NCBI RefSeq assembly: GCF_001640805.2
Contig: NC_066854.1
Location: 11,750,644-11,814,643 of the forward strand
Source: Lates calcarifer
Lineage: Eukaryota > Chordata > Actinopteri > Centropomidae
Reading direction: 5' to 3'
Length of the DNA: 64,000 nt
The stretch's first letter is position 1. Each line of letters starts with the position of its first letter. The notes under the pieces were generated by a model. It had not been told where the DNA came from. It saw only the letters and a list, made by a program, of their open reading frames with translations, and did no database searches. Made by a program: the position numbers and the translations under genes. Of this stretch, positions 49,101-60,347 are shown in pieces.

Positions 49101-52100
49101 AATAATAATCTCATTCATTTCTTTAAAGGGAGTTTTCAGCCACGAACATGTATCTAGGGATTGCAGTTTAGGTTTGTCTACCTCTTTGTTCCAGATTGAA
49201 AAGTCTCAGCAACTAATGGATGGATAGCCATGACATTTTTTACAAACATTCAAGGTGCCCAGCGGATGACTTGGGGTCTTTGGTGATCCCTTTTCATTTT
49301 TTTTTCAGTGTGTAAATGTTGGGAGAAATGTATAAGTAGTCCACTTCCATTCACACCTCAAAACACCTGTCAATACAACTGAAGCACACACATGCACATT
49401 TCCCGTGTGCTACAGGCACTTACTTTGGGAGCTGGCGGAAGTCTCCAGAATACTCCTCATACTTGTAATTGACCACGTGCCAGTCAGACTTGTAGGTTTT
49501 GATACACTGCAGAGACAGAAATCAAGTAAGGGGTGAAGAGTCATTTCAACAAGAGCAAATTAAGTCATGTACTTAGTTACATTGTCCAGACATAGACAGG
49601 CTAAGGTTTCTAAAATGACCTCGGAAAAGTAGTTATGTATCTGATTTCCATCCAAAAACTATTTTCATAAGTAGGAATTTTCTTGGATGGACTTTGGACT
49701 TGGATGAGACTTTAAGCCTTGAAAGAGTTCTAGCAGAAGCAACTTTAGCAGCCTTACCAACACTTCTAATGATCTTGGCACAAATCCAGCACATGAGAAA
49801 CATCAGACCAAAAAAATACCTGACTTCACTGATGTTTTAAATGAGAACACTGAGTCTAAGAAACTCTGACTTCAATCCCATTCAGGCAGGATTAATATTA
49901 TTTAGTTGAACTATTTGCACACTTGTCAGAGCACTGGGTGCTGGTATGGTTCACATAGCTGTCAACTGGAAATAATGGCCTTACTCAGTAAAACTTGCCC
50001 TTTTGCTACGATAGCCCTCTTAGTATTGTTTTTAGTATTTGTATTATTTACTAAATACAGTTGCAAACTACTCACCTGTATGAAGCGAAGCAAAGAGAGC
50101 AAAGAGAAGTTATTTCACAAAATATAAGCTAGATAAACTTTTGAAAATCTGGCAAAGATAATTTACTTAATCTATACAGGGTATCTGAGTCTTTATCATA
50201 ATAATTATTAGTTTAAATGGTCATCTTAAGAGTGACTTCATCATCAAGTCATAACTTGATATGTTTTTGTTCTTGGGCCTTGATAACTGTGCTCTCTCTG
50301 AAAATAGTGATAAAAATATGTCTCCAAAGACAAAAAGAGAGGAACTGCAAAGTGTGATCTGCAAAGTGTTAAATACTTATAGATCCCCTACACATAAAAA
50401 TCAGTTCAGCAGTACAACAATAGACAAGCAAAGACAGAATCAACTGGAACATGAAATTATACCACCCTAGTCTTACTCTGGTAAAATTTGTATTTACTCC
50501 CTTTATTATATGTGTGGACTGATGTGAATATGCAGAGCATCTCTCTGACCCAGACTTAAATTACTAGAGGACCACCAAGTTTGCTGAAACACATGGGAAA
50601 ACTGGGGCTGTAATTATTGGTAGAGTGGGAAGAAAAATCACATACATAATACTGGAGTCACCCAGACTCCCCTGGAGAAATAAATTGTCGAAATTGGGCT
50701 TTCCTGTATAATTTTGCAATTCATATTCTATAACATCTAGTTATTAGTTTTCAAGTCAACATGGTTATGAGGGATTTTCTGGGGTAAAACTACTTGATTT
50801 CTTCCTTCAGAGAGGAGAGCAACATGTGACATAACTATAACAAACACCTCTAGTATCACTATGTGTTCATCAGTTCTACGAATTCATAAAACACGTGTTG
50901 AGTGAGGCAAGGGGTTACTAAAAGGTGGAAAAATAAATTCTTAAACAGAACATCACATCTGTATATGGACATTTGGCTGCTCCAGATGTAGTTATGATGT
51001 AAGTCCTGGCTGCAGCCATGGGGGACTATCCCCTATCAGGCTCTATCAGGCCGCACCCCAACTAGCCCCTGCACACAGCTCCTCTGAAACAACATGACGT
51101 GAACTGCCAAAGAACGCTGGGCTCCATCTGTGACCAATACACCGCGCTGTCAGGAAACATGTGAGGGTGGAGAACGCTAATGGAAGTTCATTTAAAGGCT
51201 AAGAGCAACATTTTTGACATGCACTGTATCAGTTTTCCCTTGTCTCTAATTCATGTGAGAGGTCGAGAAACATTTTTCTTTATTCACTAGCTGAAATCTA
51301 ATCAGCTCTGCTTTATCAATACACTACAAATAAATCATAATGAATCTTTGGCTGTATTCATTGCTGGACTTTTGAGCTCCAGTATCTGACTGGTCTTCAG
51401 GGTGTGAGAGTCAGTTGCATTCTGTGAATAGAGCCAAAGCACCTGTGCCTCCAAACAGAAGAATAGAGCAGGCCTTCAGTCATAACAGAGATACTTGGCC
51501 AAGGTTGGTGGATAAAGAATGGATAAAGCAGGCTTATGTCAGGTATGTATTAGTTTTACCTCTTGGACAAACAGCGAGTGAGCTTCTTTCTCAGCAGTCT
51601 CTGGCACGGTGGAGAACTGAGTCCTGCCCTGGCGCTGCAGGGTAGAGATCTGAGGAGAGAGATGGAAAGCAGGCATGAAAAACAGACTGATGGAAGACAC
51701 TGGCTTAGTAGATTCGCCCTGCTAGTGTTTTTATACATCAGGGCATATTCACTCACACAGTGGACCCATCTCCTATAGACAGGAGAGTTTTATCAATCCT
51801 CTTATTCAACTTTTAGAAAACAAATGGCTTATTTCCTGGGAATGGTGCAATGTATGAGTGCTCCTACAACATTAAGGGCTCTCAAAATTGCTTATTGCCA
51901 TCTATTGGTAAAAACCCTCACAGTGTGGTCCAAACAACTTACAGAGGATCACAGGTTTGATTTTCTCACTGTAATCAGTGTGCTAGTTGTAGTAAGTGTT
52001 TTGCTGACTAACATTTTCCTCTCAATTTCAAATTTGAGGATAATAATCTTTTTGTATAATATTTATTAGGAACGTCTGGAACAGGAAGCAAACAAAATCT

Positions 52101-55100
52101 AAGACTCAAAAAGACTGCAGTGATGAACCATGGGAGGAGCCTTGCCTCCAGATTGGAACAACCTAACAGCATATCTACAGAAAGCGTTTCAGACACATCT
52201 TTCTCATGCTTCTGACAGAGCAGACCCACTTCACCCACTTCTTTTTTAATTGACCCAGCTGTCTACACAGACTCATGTTTTACTTGAGCTACACGCCTGT
52301 AAACATGTCCTGAAGCGTATATTTACACTTCAAGTCTATTTCCCTAAGTTTTACAGGTGTAAGAACAATTCCAATACGTAAGTGTCCTGCTCAATACTGT
52401 GCTTGAACTCATGTTGTTCAGGCACAGACTGAGCACTGGAGCTGCTTCTGCTGCTGCTCTGCTAACGTGCTGCCCATGCTAAATTTTCTGTGTAGACACA
52501 TGTTTTTAATTTTATCTTTAAATGTTTATGGGTGTGTTGTTTTACAGAACATGTGTAAGAACAGTACGTTTCAAGTTCAAGTGTAACTGGCAAGATATGC
52601 TTTGTTCATGTGTTAAATTGGCTATATCAGCAACCAAATCTAGTTTTTTTGTGTGCATACAGTTGCTAAAAACACCTGTCTCCAACTCTGTCAAGTATGT
52701 GTGTAACTCAGTGAACTTTAAGAAGTGCCCTTCAGTGGCCCAAAGCAATTTCAAACATCACTTACAGAGCAGACGTTCATAGCAATAAATTGCATGAAAT
52801 GTCATCAGACACATGATTATTATAACTCTGAAGCAGTTCTAAAACAGTGATTCAAACATCACTGCCTTTTCATGTGAAATAACACCACAAGTCTCACAGC
52901 TCTGGTGCCAGACATAACATCACTGGTCTCCCAAAATGCTATTGCTTCAAACAAACTTGAAATTCTAATATATGTGTAAATAGAGATGAAAGAAGATTCT
53001 TTTGTTCATTTGAGTTGCTCATAGAATAAAGCAATCAATGCTGCAGTCAATCTTCCGCAGCCTATCCTTATTCCAGTCCTAATTCTTTCCCCTGCCAGCC
53101 TTATTAGACAGATAGAGCCAAAGAGGGGAGAGTGAGGATCTATAGTCAGGGAGTAAAAGGCACCTCGGGGCTTCAAGATTGTTGGGCTGGCACACACAGC
53201 TATTGGACGCTGCAGCCACCATTGCTCCCACTTAGCGCTCTGCTTTTCTACTCAACCCACAAAGATGAGTGGGACTCAGTGGCACAATGACCTAGTTTTG
53301 TCATATATCTCCCATTTCTTACACTGGCAAATATATACAGTTATTGAATCTCTGCCCTCATTTGTCCAGATCACTCTTACAATAAGACATGTCAGTAGCC
53401 CACACTGAGCTCAGTTTATTCAGTCCTATATAATCTGTGTGCAGGTCAAATAAAGTTCTTTCAAGTACTATAAATCACAAGCACTGATGATATGTTAAAA
53501 CATCTGAAGCAGGGAGAAAATTTGGTCATTCAGGCCAGTAAAGCAGTGGTTTGGCTACAAAAGACTTGAGTCGCTTGGAAAAATGTAACTGACATTTCAT
53601 GCTTTTGTTGTAGCTGTATTAAAGAAAAAAACACTTTGCTAAGAGTCAACATTTTGGGAAATATGCTTATTTGCTTTTTTATCTGTTCAATATGTATGAC
53701 ACTGAGCAGCAGGTGTTTAGCTTAGCTTTGAATAAAGACAGGAAGCATGAAGAAACAGCTCGTCTGTCTCAGTTCAAGGGTTAAAAAATAACTTGTTTAA
53801 TTTGTGTCATCTTTATGTTTAAGAGAGAAATAGGAGATAAAAGTTAGATAAGACTCATAACTATGCACTAAATATGAAGCGGAGATGACTGGCCTAGGTT
53901 AGCATAAAGACTGGATGTAGATGTAGTATTTTTTTTAAGTTTGGACAGAGTCAAGCTAGCTGTTTCCCCCTGCTTCCAGCCTTTATGCAAGTCTAAATAA
54001 GTGGTTTCCTGGCTCTGGCTTCATGCAGTATTTAGCATTCAGACATGATAGCAATATTGATCTTCTCATCAAACTCTATGCAAGAAAGAGAATATTTAAA
54101 ATGTCACGCTATTGCTTTAACTTTAACATTATGTTAACAGGGTAAGATAAAACTGCAGGGGCTAAGTTTCCCTGTGATCCATGACCATTAAAAACTCAAG
54201 GGTGATTAGATGATGGTAGAATTTTCATTCATGGGTGAATGACCAATTATACCCCACTATAACACAGTATGACACTTCAAAGGCACTTCAGTTGCAGTAG
54301 CATCTAAGTTTTAGAGCCTAATTCTCAGTCTGCATTTCTACCGATTCACTCAAAACAAACCATTCAAACACATGGCCTGTCCATTTGACCAGTCACTCAT
54401 GGGAGACTTTGACCAAAGTGTATAGCTGTCAAAAAACTGTGAGCAGGAACTGCTGGCTGCCAATTAACAGCATTCCTTTCACAGTCATTAAACTGGAGCT
54501 TTGATGGCCTCCGCTGGGCCAGAGGAGCCTGTTCCCAGCGGCAGTGACGCTGCGGGGCAGTCAGGGTGATGCCAGGCAGGAATTGAATTTTCTAACATGG
54601 AGATATCTGGGCAGAGTAGTTAGGGACAGGAGGAGAGAGATATGTCTTCTGAAGTGATCTTTCCACTTTTGAAAGATGAAAGTGAACTGCAGAGTGACTG
54701 TTTTATGTGTCCATATGTATGGTAACGTGTGCAGCTTCAAGAATTTGAAGACTTTGGATGACCAAAAGAATCATTTGATTCTAACCTGACAACAATAGCC
54801 TGCTTTCAATTAAAATCATGAGCATGGCTGGTCATGAGCTAAATTAAAACTGCACTTTATCTTAACTGCATCATCCATCCAAGGATATTTCCCATACACT
54901 ACTCTGCATGAATGTGCGTGTAGGGAAAGTTAATCCATAACTCAACACTTCACCTCGTTTTACCTCCCTCCACCGTGCTCTATTGTGCATGCCCCATTAC
55001 AGTGTGCACGTATCCATATGTTTGTGAATCTGTGCAGCACGTGCACACGCAAGACCTACATTTCTGGCTGACTCCCCCCTTCTCTTCTCTAAGCCCAGTG

Positions 55101-58100
55101 ATGTAAAACATATGGCAGGTTAGACAGATGGACAGAGTGGGTCAGACCAGACACACACGCACATACACACAGTCACACACACACACACACTGTAACACTG
55201 GGCAGTTACTAATGGGTGTGCACTGTAGACAGCCTTGTAATGAAAACCACTCATCATCTACTGATTGTGAAACAGTCTGAAAACAGTCTGTAGGTTGTAG
55301 ATTTCCCACCACATACTCTGTGGTTGCTATGAACTTCAATTCACAAGCATGTCTATTTTATTCTCTTGTTTTGTTGAGTTCATTTTACTGTAATGTTATT
55401 GTCTGTATGAGACCAACCAAATCATACTGAGAAAGTTAAGGTTTTACACAACTTAAATACAGAGTTCCATTTTTATAAAAGGCTCAGGAAAAGAGCTAGG
55501 CACTGTAGTTTTAAGAAAATGTTACTCAGAAAGGAGAAAAAGGTTCATTTGCTGGAGACTATTTTCAACAGCAACATTTATGGATACTATGGATACATAG
55601 ACAGAACATTTACTTTTAATGGAATTTTGTAAAAGAAAAATGTTGAATATTACTTATCCTTTAAAGTTTGACTCCTGGTGATTTATTTATTTTTTAGATG
55701 ACTTTGAGAATTAAGGAATGACAAATATTTGAGCATGAGCCTCCTTGTGTTTTCTCTTTCTCTCTCAAACTGGGAGTAGACCATGCTGAGATCCATGCTC
55801 AGCACTACGGTGATGTAATGTTGGTACAGTCTTGGAGTTCCTTTGAACTCAAGCACCAGACCCATGGAGCATGTAAATGTTTATAAGACAGTGAGCCAAT
55901 GATTACATGCAGTACATGTAGAAGTCAAATTTATGGGCAGTTTCACACATGGCTTTCCCAGATAATATCATAATTTACCTGTATGCTTGCTATCAGCTGT
56001 GCTAAACTGGACCTGATTTCCTTAAAAGACACTTGTCAAGTGTAAGACTCCTAAAAGATTATCACAGTGTGCCCATGAACTGCACTGGGTTGCAGCAGCT
56101 GTCACTAAGTTTGTGTGAAGTTGTTTGCAAGGTTCTTAGTTTTTTAGTTTTAATTCATCAAATTGGGTTGCAGCATTAAAACTTAAGAATTATCCTCGCT
56201 AGTAAAGGCTTTAGCAAAATGCTACAGTTATCGCTTTCTTAGCTTTCTTAGGAGCTGTTGTTGTTGGTCTGTGTCTTCTAGGTCTGCTAACACCTTAGCC
56301 ATATCAACGTAAAAGCTTATAATGTCAGTGTTGCGTTTGCAGCTTGCTTCTACTGCCACAAAGTGGAAAAAAAATAAATAAATAATGCAGCATTTTGTTG
56401 TGGTGAAATTGACATTTCAATGTGGATGGAAAACTCTGAAAATATTATTGTGAGTCATATAATTTTCTACAGTTTGACTGTGGTTTTAAACTTGTGTGCT
56501 AGTGTGGATAAAGCCTTAATCAACACCAGATTCAAGAGCACTGTTCTGCCACTGACCTATGAGAGGGGGGAAAACTAAACAAAAATTTACCTACAGTGCT
56601 AAATAACTCTCTCTATCTCTTACCTGGAAGTCATCAGTGGGGAACTGCAGCATGTCCCGCAGAACATCACTGATGATCTGGGTCTTCCTCTGTAGAAGCA
56701 CATTCTCGTAGTCCAAAGGCTCAATGATCTTCGGCTTGACCTAAATAAGGATATGACAGTATCAGTCCTAATGTTGGGCAATTTATAACAAAACTGGAGT
56801 TAACGTCTGTGTAAAGCAGTAATACTAATTGCATTCTGAGTTAGTCCCATCACAGAAACATGTGCTGACGCTGGGGGCGTGTCCGCGGAAACCACGCCCA
56901 CTCTAACGCTGCAGTACAGTGACCGTTAGCAGCCTGTTAGCACCACAACCTGTAAAACAGATACAAGTAGCCTTGGAGTTCTACAGACAGGGGGGGCACG
57001 GTCGGTTTAGCCCATATACAGTCTATGGTTTAGCCTCATTCATAAGTGACAGCGGAATTTCAATTATCGTCGATGAAAGTGTGAAACTGACCGGAGTGAA
57101 ACGGTCTCTGCAGAGACGGCTGTTGGTGCTCCCCAGCTCTCCCTCCATTGTGGCTCTTCACTAAATTAATCCACCTCCTCTTAATTACTTTGAAAGTTTA
57201 AATAAGGACTACATAACTAGCTTGGAAAACCTTCAGGAGTGGAGCGCTAATGCTAACGCAACGCTGCTATTCATAACGGTTAGAGTGTTAGGGGCGGGGT
57301 TAGGCTGTGTGGTGGCTCCAAGTGCGTCATGGAGCCAGCATTTTAGACCCGCCCATAAAATCCTGAAAATGAAACTGATGGAAAACAGCTCCACAGTGCA
57401 GTAATACAGAGTTTACACATGTTTCCACATGTTTTCAGAAACTATTTTGTGACATAAATAATGTTTTTGTAGACATATCTCTGAATTTTCTTAACACAGA
57501 CTTTAACTCCCACTTTTTCAATTATTTTTTACACATAACTGTACACATAATAAGGGTGTCATTGCATGGGTTGATACAGAGGGAAAACTGGGTGTTCATT
57601 TTGTCTGGACAAGTTGCCATTGTTCTTTCACAGAGTGACTGGCTGACATCTACAGCAGCAGGAACTGTCAGAGACAGAGATGAATGTGGGTTAAGAGAGA
57701 AGGAGACTCTGGATGGCGAGGGATGGATGAGTGAGAAGTCACTGTACCAGTCACTGGAAGCTCACATGGAAAACTGCACTAGACTTACAGTAAATAGTGG
57801 TACTGGTTTACTGGTTTTGATGTTGTGGCTGATCGGTGATAATGTTCTAGCAGAGAGAAGACATCAGCTCTAACATTCCACAGAAAAGACACAAGGGATC
57901 CCACCAGCATGTCCTCCGTCAGAAAGCCTGGCTGTGGTATAAAATAGATCCTCACATATGACATACATGTGTGGCTGGAGTAAATAGAGCTTTGATCTAT
58001 TTAAAGTTGAACCAAGACAGACTTTAAGTTTTTAAATACTTCACAATCTGAGTTTCTATCACAAAGTACAGTCTGTTTGTGGGGGAAGTGTGTTCATTTT

Positions 58101-60153
58101 TGCACATCTTAATTTCTGGTATAAATAAAGACCTCATGCATAAAGTCATAAGTCAAGACTTAAGAACGAAGCCAGTCAAACTCTGTAATGTTAATTCTTG
58201 CCTCCATTCCATTTCCCTTATATAAACCATCATAGAATACAAGATCTATGAATAAAAATGGATGATTTCTGAGGATCTAAAGCAGGGTTGCAACAAAAGT
58301 TCTTGGTCAGTCTATGAAATGCCATACATACAGAGCGAAAAATGTCTGTAATTATGTGTTGCGTGCAAAGGTGCCTGAACCAACCTTTATCAGAGAAACA
58401 AAAAGTATTTAACCACACTACAGATTCACTCACTCTGCGAGACTGCAGTTTATACACTAAAGCAAATCTAATGTCAGCATGCACTGTCACAAATGCTTGT
58501 TCATGTGAGAATTTGGTCTCTTTGTAATATAAAGTATGACTAATCTGCACTATTTGAGATAACTTTTATTGTGATTTGGTGATATATAAAAAAACTGACT
58601 TGACTAACATTGCTCACAGTAACAGTGCTAACATGCTGATGCTTAGCATGTTTACCATTTTAGCCATCTTATTTTTGCTTGTTAGTGTGCTTACATTAGC
58701 GAATAAGCACAAAAACAAAGTCCAGCTAAGACTGATGGGGATGTTATTAGTATTAGCATTGGACAAACGAAAATGTTGACATGATGATGACACTGGAGAA
58801 AAAATCAGAAGATCGCCTGATTCACCTAGATGGTGACCCATGAATGTTTGTAGTACATTTCAATAGCAGTAATAGTTAGTTAATAGTTAGAACTGGACCA
58901 ACTGACACTGCCATCAGCTAGAGCCAAAAGATGGATAAAGACTGGTATGAATATGATTATGTTGGTCGTACTGCAGAATTTACAAACAAACAACACTACA
59001 TGGAAAACAAGGAAATCGTAAAATATGATAAATATTACTAAGACTTATTGCCTATCTCTCTGTATATTTCTAAGTTATTGCAGTCTTCTCGCTCGTATGT
59101 GGCCCCTAGGCGTGAATGCGATCCAGATTATTTGGATTAGCTTCCTGGTCCGGGTCCAATGAACACATAACAAACTGAGGCCAATTAAACAGACGTCTGA
59201 CCATAGATTTACATTTTGATTCGTCCAACCAATCCTCCTGATGATGTAATGAAAAATATCCCTGCATATCTCTCAGCCCTTTGTACGTAAAAGATCATCT
59301 GATAAGTAGAAAATCGTCTGCTCTGATTTCCAACTGGACGACTGCCATTCAGACAGAAGATAACAACAAGCACCTGTGAACTGTATAAGTTGCCAGTAAT
59401 TATCTCACATGAATACATTAGACAGAACTGAGCGAGGACCAAGATTATTGTGAAGACTGATGAAGGTGTGATTATTCTTACTGTCAGTTTAATAATACTG
59501 TTACATAACTAGGAAACTATGATTTATAATCTTGATTTGCTGGTCAACTTCAATGCGCATTTTGCAAAATATAATACAAATTGTGCAAAATAGCAAAGTA
59601 GCAAATGGTTCCAAATGCCAGTCTAACCATGGAAATATCTCTTTAAAAACTTTGCTTATAAAAATGCTAAAAGATAATATAGAGCGTTTACAGTGAACAG
59701 CCAGTGAACCTATAATCTTTGTCATTGTACCAACTCTGCTAGCCAACTTGTCAAAGTCCCAGAGTCTGAGCACAGGAGCAATCAATGAACAAAGGGAGCC
59801 ACAAGTGCTCCATTTCCTAAAAAAAGATCAACATTGAACCCCCTGGAGAGGAGTACCCTGAAGCTGCTATTTCCCATTTCCGTCCAACCCTTTAAAAATT
59901 CTTCAAAGCTACTCTTGAAAGGGAATCTAAGAGATAAAAAGAGCTTGTTTAAACAATCAGAAACTCCCAAAGGAAAGAATGGATTTCAGAATTTCAGATT
60001 TGCTTCTATGTAAAAGATGGCACAGCACAGACTTACCGCTGCCACCTGTGACCCAGCCTCCACCTCTGCCTCAATCTCAGCCAGGCTCTTGTACTGCTGT
60101 GGAGACTCTATCACCATCTCCCTTTTGGGGGCTTTGCCTGCCCGGCCCTGCAT
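21001..60153 (-). CDS. dock9: dock9 (zizimin-1) Cdc42 guanine nucleotide exchange factor, 52 core exons
   Basis: Complete coding region from ATG (60153-60151) to TGA (21003-21001), about 2,080 residues against about 2,070 for mammalian DOCK9. The product is a DOCK-D (zizimin) family exchange factor that loads GTP onto Cdc42. Its order is an N-terminal targeting region, PH domain (about residues 165-290), C2-like DHR-1 (about 630-800), a long helical/armadillo region, and the catalytic DHR-2 (about 1610-2040). It resembles DOCK9 more than DOCK10 or DOCK11 at [48 protein letters not shown] and the C-terminus [17 protein letters not shown]. Core exons join in phase with one exception (exons 20/21). 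One intron is GC-AG (after exon 23). Alternative upstream first exons, known in mammals, were not found in the window. Exon boundaries are listed in the four block entries. Confidence 0.95.
24100..24215. repeat. fragment of common teleost dispersed repeat
   Basis: Contains ttagcttagcataaagactg followed by gaggcaggcctggaggc. The same phrase recurs at 53885-53915 and is a widespread teleost interspersed repeat as I recall it. It lies in the intron between dock9 exons 47 and 48. Confidence 0.55.
25350..25355 (-). CDS. dock9: candidate 6-nt dock9 microexon (Ala-Ala)
   Basis: On the transcript strand a long pyrimidine tract (ttttttctcctccccctcc) ends in AAG, followed by GCTGCG and a perfect GTAAGT donor. 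Inserted between FFGQ (25591) and GFFEDEDG (24523), both phase 0, it adds Ala-Ala in frame. From memory, some mammalian DOCK9 isoforms carry an insert starting AAQYQF at this same place. I did not find the rest of that insert in this intron. Confidence 0.5.
29555..37547 (-). CDS. dock9: dock9 core exons 22-41: central helical (armadillo-like) region
   Basis: Exons: 37547-37458, 37283-37168, 36763-36694, 36577-36452, 35920-35849, 35756-35610, 35462-35379, 35251-35140, 34992-34814, 34691-34584, 34349-34238, 34109-33979, 32907-32793, 32689-32623, 31996-31949, 31441-31305, 30398-30283, 30175-30038, 29943-29761, 29668-29555. Representative reads are [80 protein letters not shown], the Ser-rich [37 protein letters not shown] and [11 protein letters not shown]. 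The region scaffolds the protein and contributes to dimerisation and autoinhibition in this family. The exon at 37283-37168 ends in a GC donor followed by CA repeats. Two candidate cassette exons (33493-33765, 31699-31713) lie in this block and are listed separately. Confidence 0.92.
31699..31713 (-). CDS. dock9: candidate 15-nt dock9 microexon
   Basis: Between exons 31996-31949 and 31441-31305 (both junctions phase 2), the transcript strand reads gccccag|GCCCCTCTTGCATGG|GTAAGA. The 15 nt keep the frame and would add PLLHG-like residues inside the variable stretch between YIAR and SQEGTGS. An upstream AG would give 22 nt and break the frame. The donor is good; the acceptor tract is poor. Confidence 0.3.
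33493..33765 (-). CDS. dock9: candidate 273-nt dock9 cassette exon (91 residues, phase 0-0)
   Basis: Within the intron after SLEK (33979) lies an open 273-nt stretch bounded by a strong acceptor (accacccttctccag|AGC) and a GT donor (CAA|GTATTC). Both flanking exons are phase 0, so inclusion keeps the frame and adds 91 residues. It reads with coding-like composition, including [37 protein letters not shown] and an acidic [13 protein letters not shown] is a basophilic kinase-type site. The same frame is open without a stop from 34191 to 33418, through the intervening intron. I do not recall a matching mammalian DOCK9 segment, so this may be a lineage-specific or little-described alternative exon. 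Confidence 0.5.
35955..36085. repeat. fragment of teleost dispersed repeat
   Basis: The phrase cacttatatagcacttttct, then cgaccactcaaagcgctta and a CACACA-rich end, matches a ubiquitous fish interspersed sequence from memory. It is located in a dock9 intron. Confidence 0.55.
37133..37161. repeat. (GT)n microsatellite behind a dock9 GC donor
   Basis: About 14 GT units, which are CA on the transcript strand. They begin seven nucleotides after the GC 5' splice site of exon 37283-37168. Confidence 0.95.
37640..43845 (-). CDS. dock9: dock9 core exons 11-21: linker and C2-like DHR-1 domain
   Basis: Exons: 43845-43705, 43049-42702, 42623-42541, 41812-41690, 41586-41507, 41404-41217, 40587-40522, 39141-39049, 38747-38636, 38399-38281, 37727-37640. 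Signatures are [56 protein letters not shown], and for DHR-1 [73 protein letters not shown] and [11 protein letters not shown]. Exon 14 uses a weak donor (AGAAA|GTCCAG), forced by the reading [10 protein letters not shown]. Exon 20 reads through [10 protein letters not shown] to AAG|GTGAAC in phase 0, but exon 21 ([12 protein letters not shown]) needs two incoming bases. This is a one-base conflict that I could not resolve. Confidence 0.9.
40031..40425. repeat. degenerate CAAGTC minisatellite
   Basis: Roughly 400 bp built from variants of aagtcaagaccaacaagtcc and related CAAGTC/CCAAGTC words, with uneven unit lengths. It creates Lys/Ser-rich pseudo-reading frames on one strand and Leu/Asp-rich ones on the other. 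It lies in the dock9 intron between exons 40587-40522 and 39141-39049. Confidence 0.85.
43971..60153 (-). CDS. dock9: dock9 core exons 1-10: N-terminus and PH domain
   Basis: Exons: 60153-60037, 56740-56624, 51649-51560, 49506-49424, 47771-47702, 47205-47110, 46021-45887, 45723-45549, 45183-45128, 44045-43971. The first exon encodes [20 protein letters not shown], and the second [20 protein letters not shown], the DOCK-D N-terminal signature. Exons 6-8 encode the PH domain: [57 protein letters not shown] and the closing [12 protein letters not shown] helix with its PH-core Trp. The PH domain binds phosphoinositides and directs membrane recruitment. Exon 8 ends in a GTGTGT donor. Introns 1-4 are the longest in the gene (2-5 kb). 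Confidence 0.93.
44377..44600 (+). repeat. dispersed repeat copy with CTCF-like core (copy 2)
   Basis: Carries ttggccacttgggggcagta, agctgtaaacac and gctgatgagagcagtgagac in the same order as the copy at 9054-9310. A weaker relative with tggccactaagtggcaata appears near 25998. It is located in the dock9 intron between exons 9 and 10. Confidence 0.55.
46022..47109 (-). other. dock9: dock9 intron 6
   Basis: This 1.1-kb intron separates two PH-domain exons. It is AT-rich sequence with no exon-like open stretch, repeat or motif that I could support. Confidence 0.6.
47772..49423 (-). other. dock9: dock9 intron 4
   Basis: A 1.65-kb intron. The only recognisable content is the teleost repeat copy at about 49150-49330. 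Confidence 0.6.
49150..49330 (-). repeat. teleost dispersed repeat, reverse copy
   Basis: The phrases agtctcagcaactaatggat, ggatagccatgacattttt, acattcaaggtgcccagcgg and tctttggtgatccctttt match, in reverse orientation, the 3' half of a very common fish interspersed repeat whose forward copy appears at 58600-58925. Confidence 0.65.
49507..51559 (-). other. dock9: dock9 intron 3
   Basis: A 2.05-kb intron. Apart from AT-rich sequence I see no exon, recognisable repeat or RNA gene. Confidence 0.6.
51650..56623 (-). other. dock9: dock9 intron 2
   Basis: The longest intron of the gene, about 5 kb. It contains the dispersed repeat at 53640-54130, a short CA-rich run near 55150-55190 and otherwise unique-looking sequence. 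The more GC-rich patch near 54480-54580 could be a regulatory element, but nothing in the sequence proves it. Confidence 0.6.
53640..54130. repeat. teleost dispersed repeat copy
   Basis: Contains attttgggaaatatgcttat, gtttagcttagctttgaata, ggttagcataaagactgga, gctagctgtttccccctgct and tccagcctttatgcaagt. These are the familiar blocks of a widespread teleost interspersed repeat. The order suggests a degraded copy with an internal inverted piece. Confidence 0.7.
56870..57310. repeat. possible non-autonomous element with imperfect inverted ends
   Basis: The left side reads ccacgcccactctaacgct. The right side reads ggttagagtgttaggggcgg, which is close to its reverse complement. The interior contains catatacagtctatgg, common in fish repeats. 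The limits and class are uncertain. Confidence 0.35.
58600..58925 (+). repeat. teleost dispersed repeat, forward copy
   Basis: Blocks agtgctaacatgctgatgct, tagcatgtttaccatttta, agcacaaaaacaaagtccag, actgatggggatgttattag and agaagatcgcctgattcacc follow the order of a very common fish interspersed repeat as I remember it. The apparent open frames here are repeat artefacts. Confidence 0.7.
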
Positions 60154-60198
60154 AGTGGTCAGTCCTGTCTCTGTTTAGTCTAAAATCAGGTGAGAGAC

Positions 60199-60219
60199 TC
60201 ACTGCACACACACTGCCAT
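60199..60219 (-). other. dock9: possible upstream ORF in dock9 leader
   Basis: A six-codon frame, ATGGCAGTGTGTGTGCAGTGA, begins in a strong GCCATGG context 66 nt upstream of the dock9 start codon (which sits in the weaker ACTATGC). It matters only if the mRNA leader covers this stretch without splicing, which is unknown. Confidence 0.3.
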
Positions 60220-60347
60220 GGCACAAAGTTGCCTGCAGTCTGTGAGGATTGTGAGAGCTTTGTCGACGTCCAGTGAGATTCCCTCTTTACTCAATCACAA
60301 TAGCCCAGCCTCCCTCTCCCTCTCCAACTCTCATCAGAAGGGTAGGG

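Larger units (their letters stand above)
56741..60036 (-). other. dock9: dock9 intron 1
   Basis: A 3.3-kb intron between the start exon and [12 protein letters not shown]. It includes a CpG-containing repeat-like patch (56870-57310) and a dispersed repeat (58600-58925). I looked for an alternative first exon of the type known in mammals (ending ..RGSVLLAK) and did not find it. Confidence 0.6.

Noticed and set aside
57556..57873. A 105-codon plus-strand open frame in dock9 intron 1
   Set aside because: No recognisable domain, no splice or promoter context, and composition like the surrounding intron.
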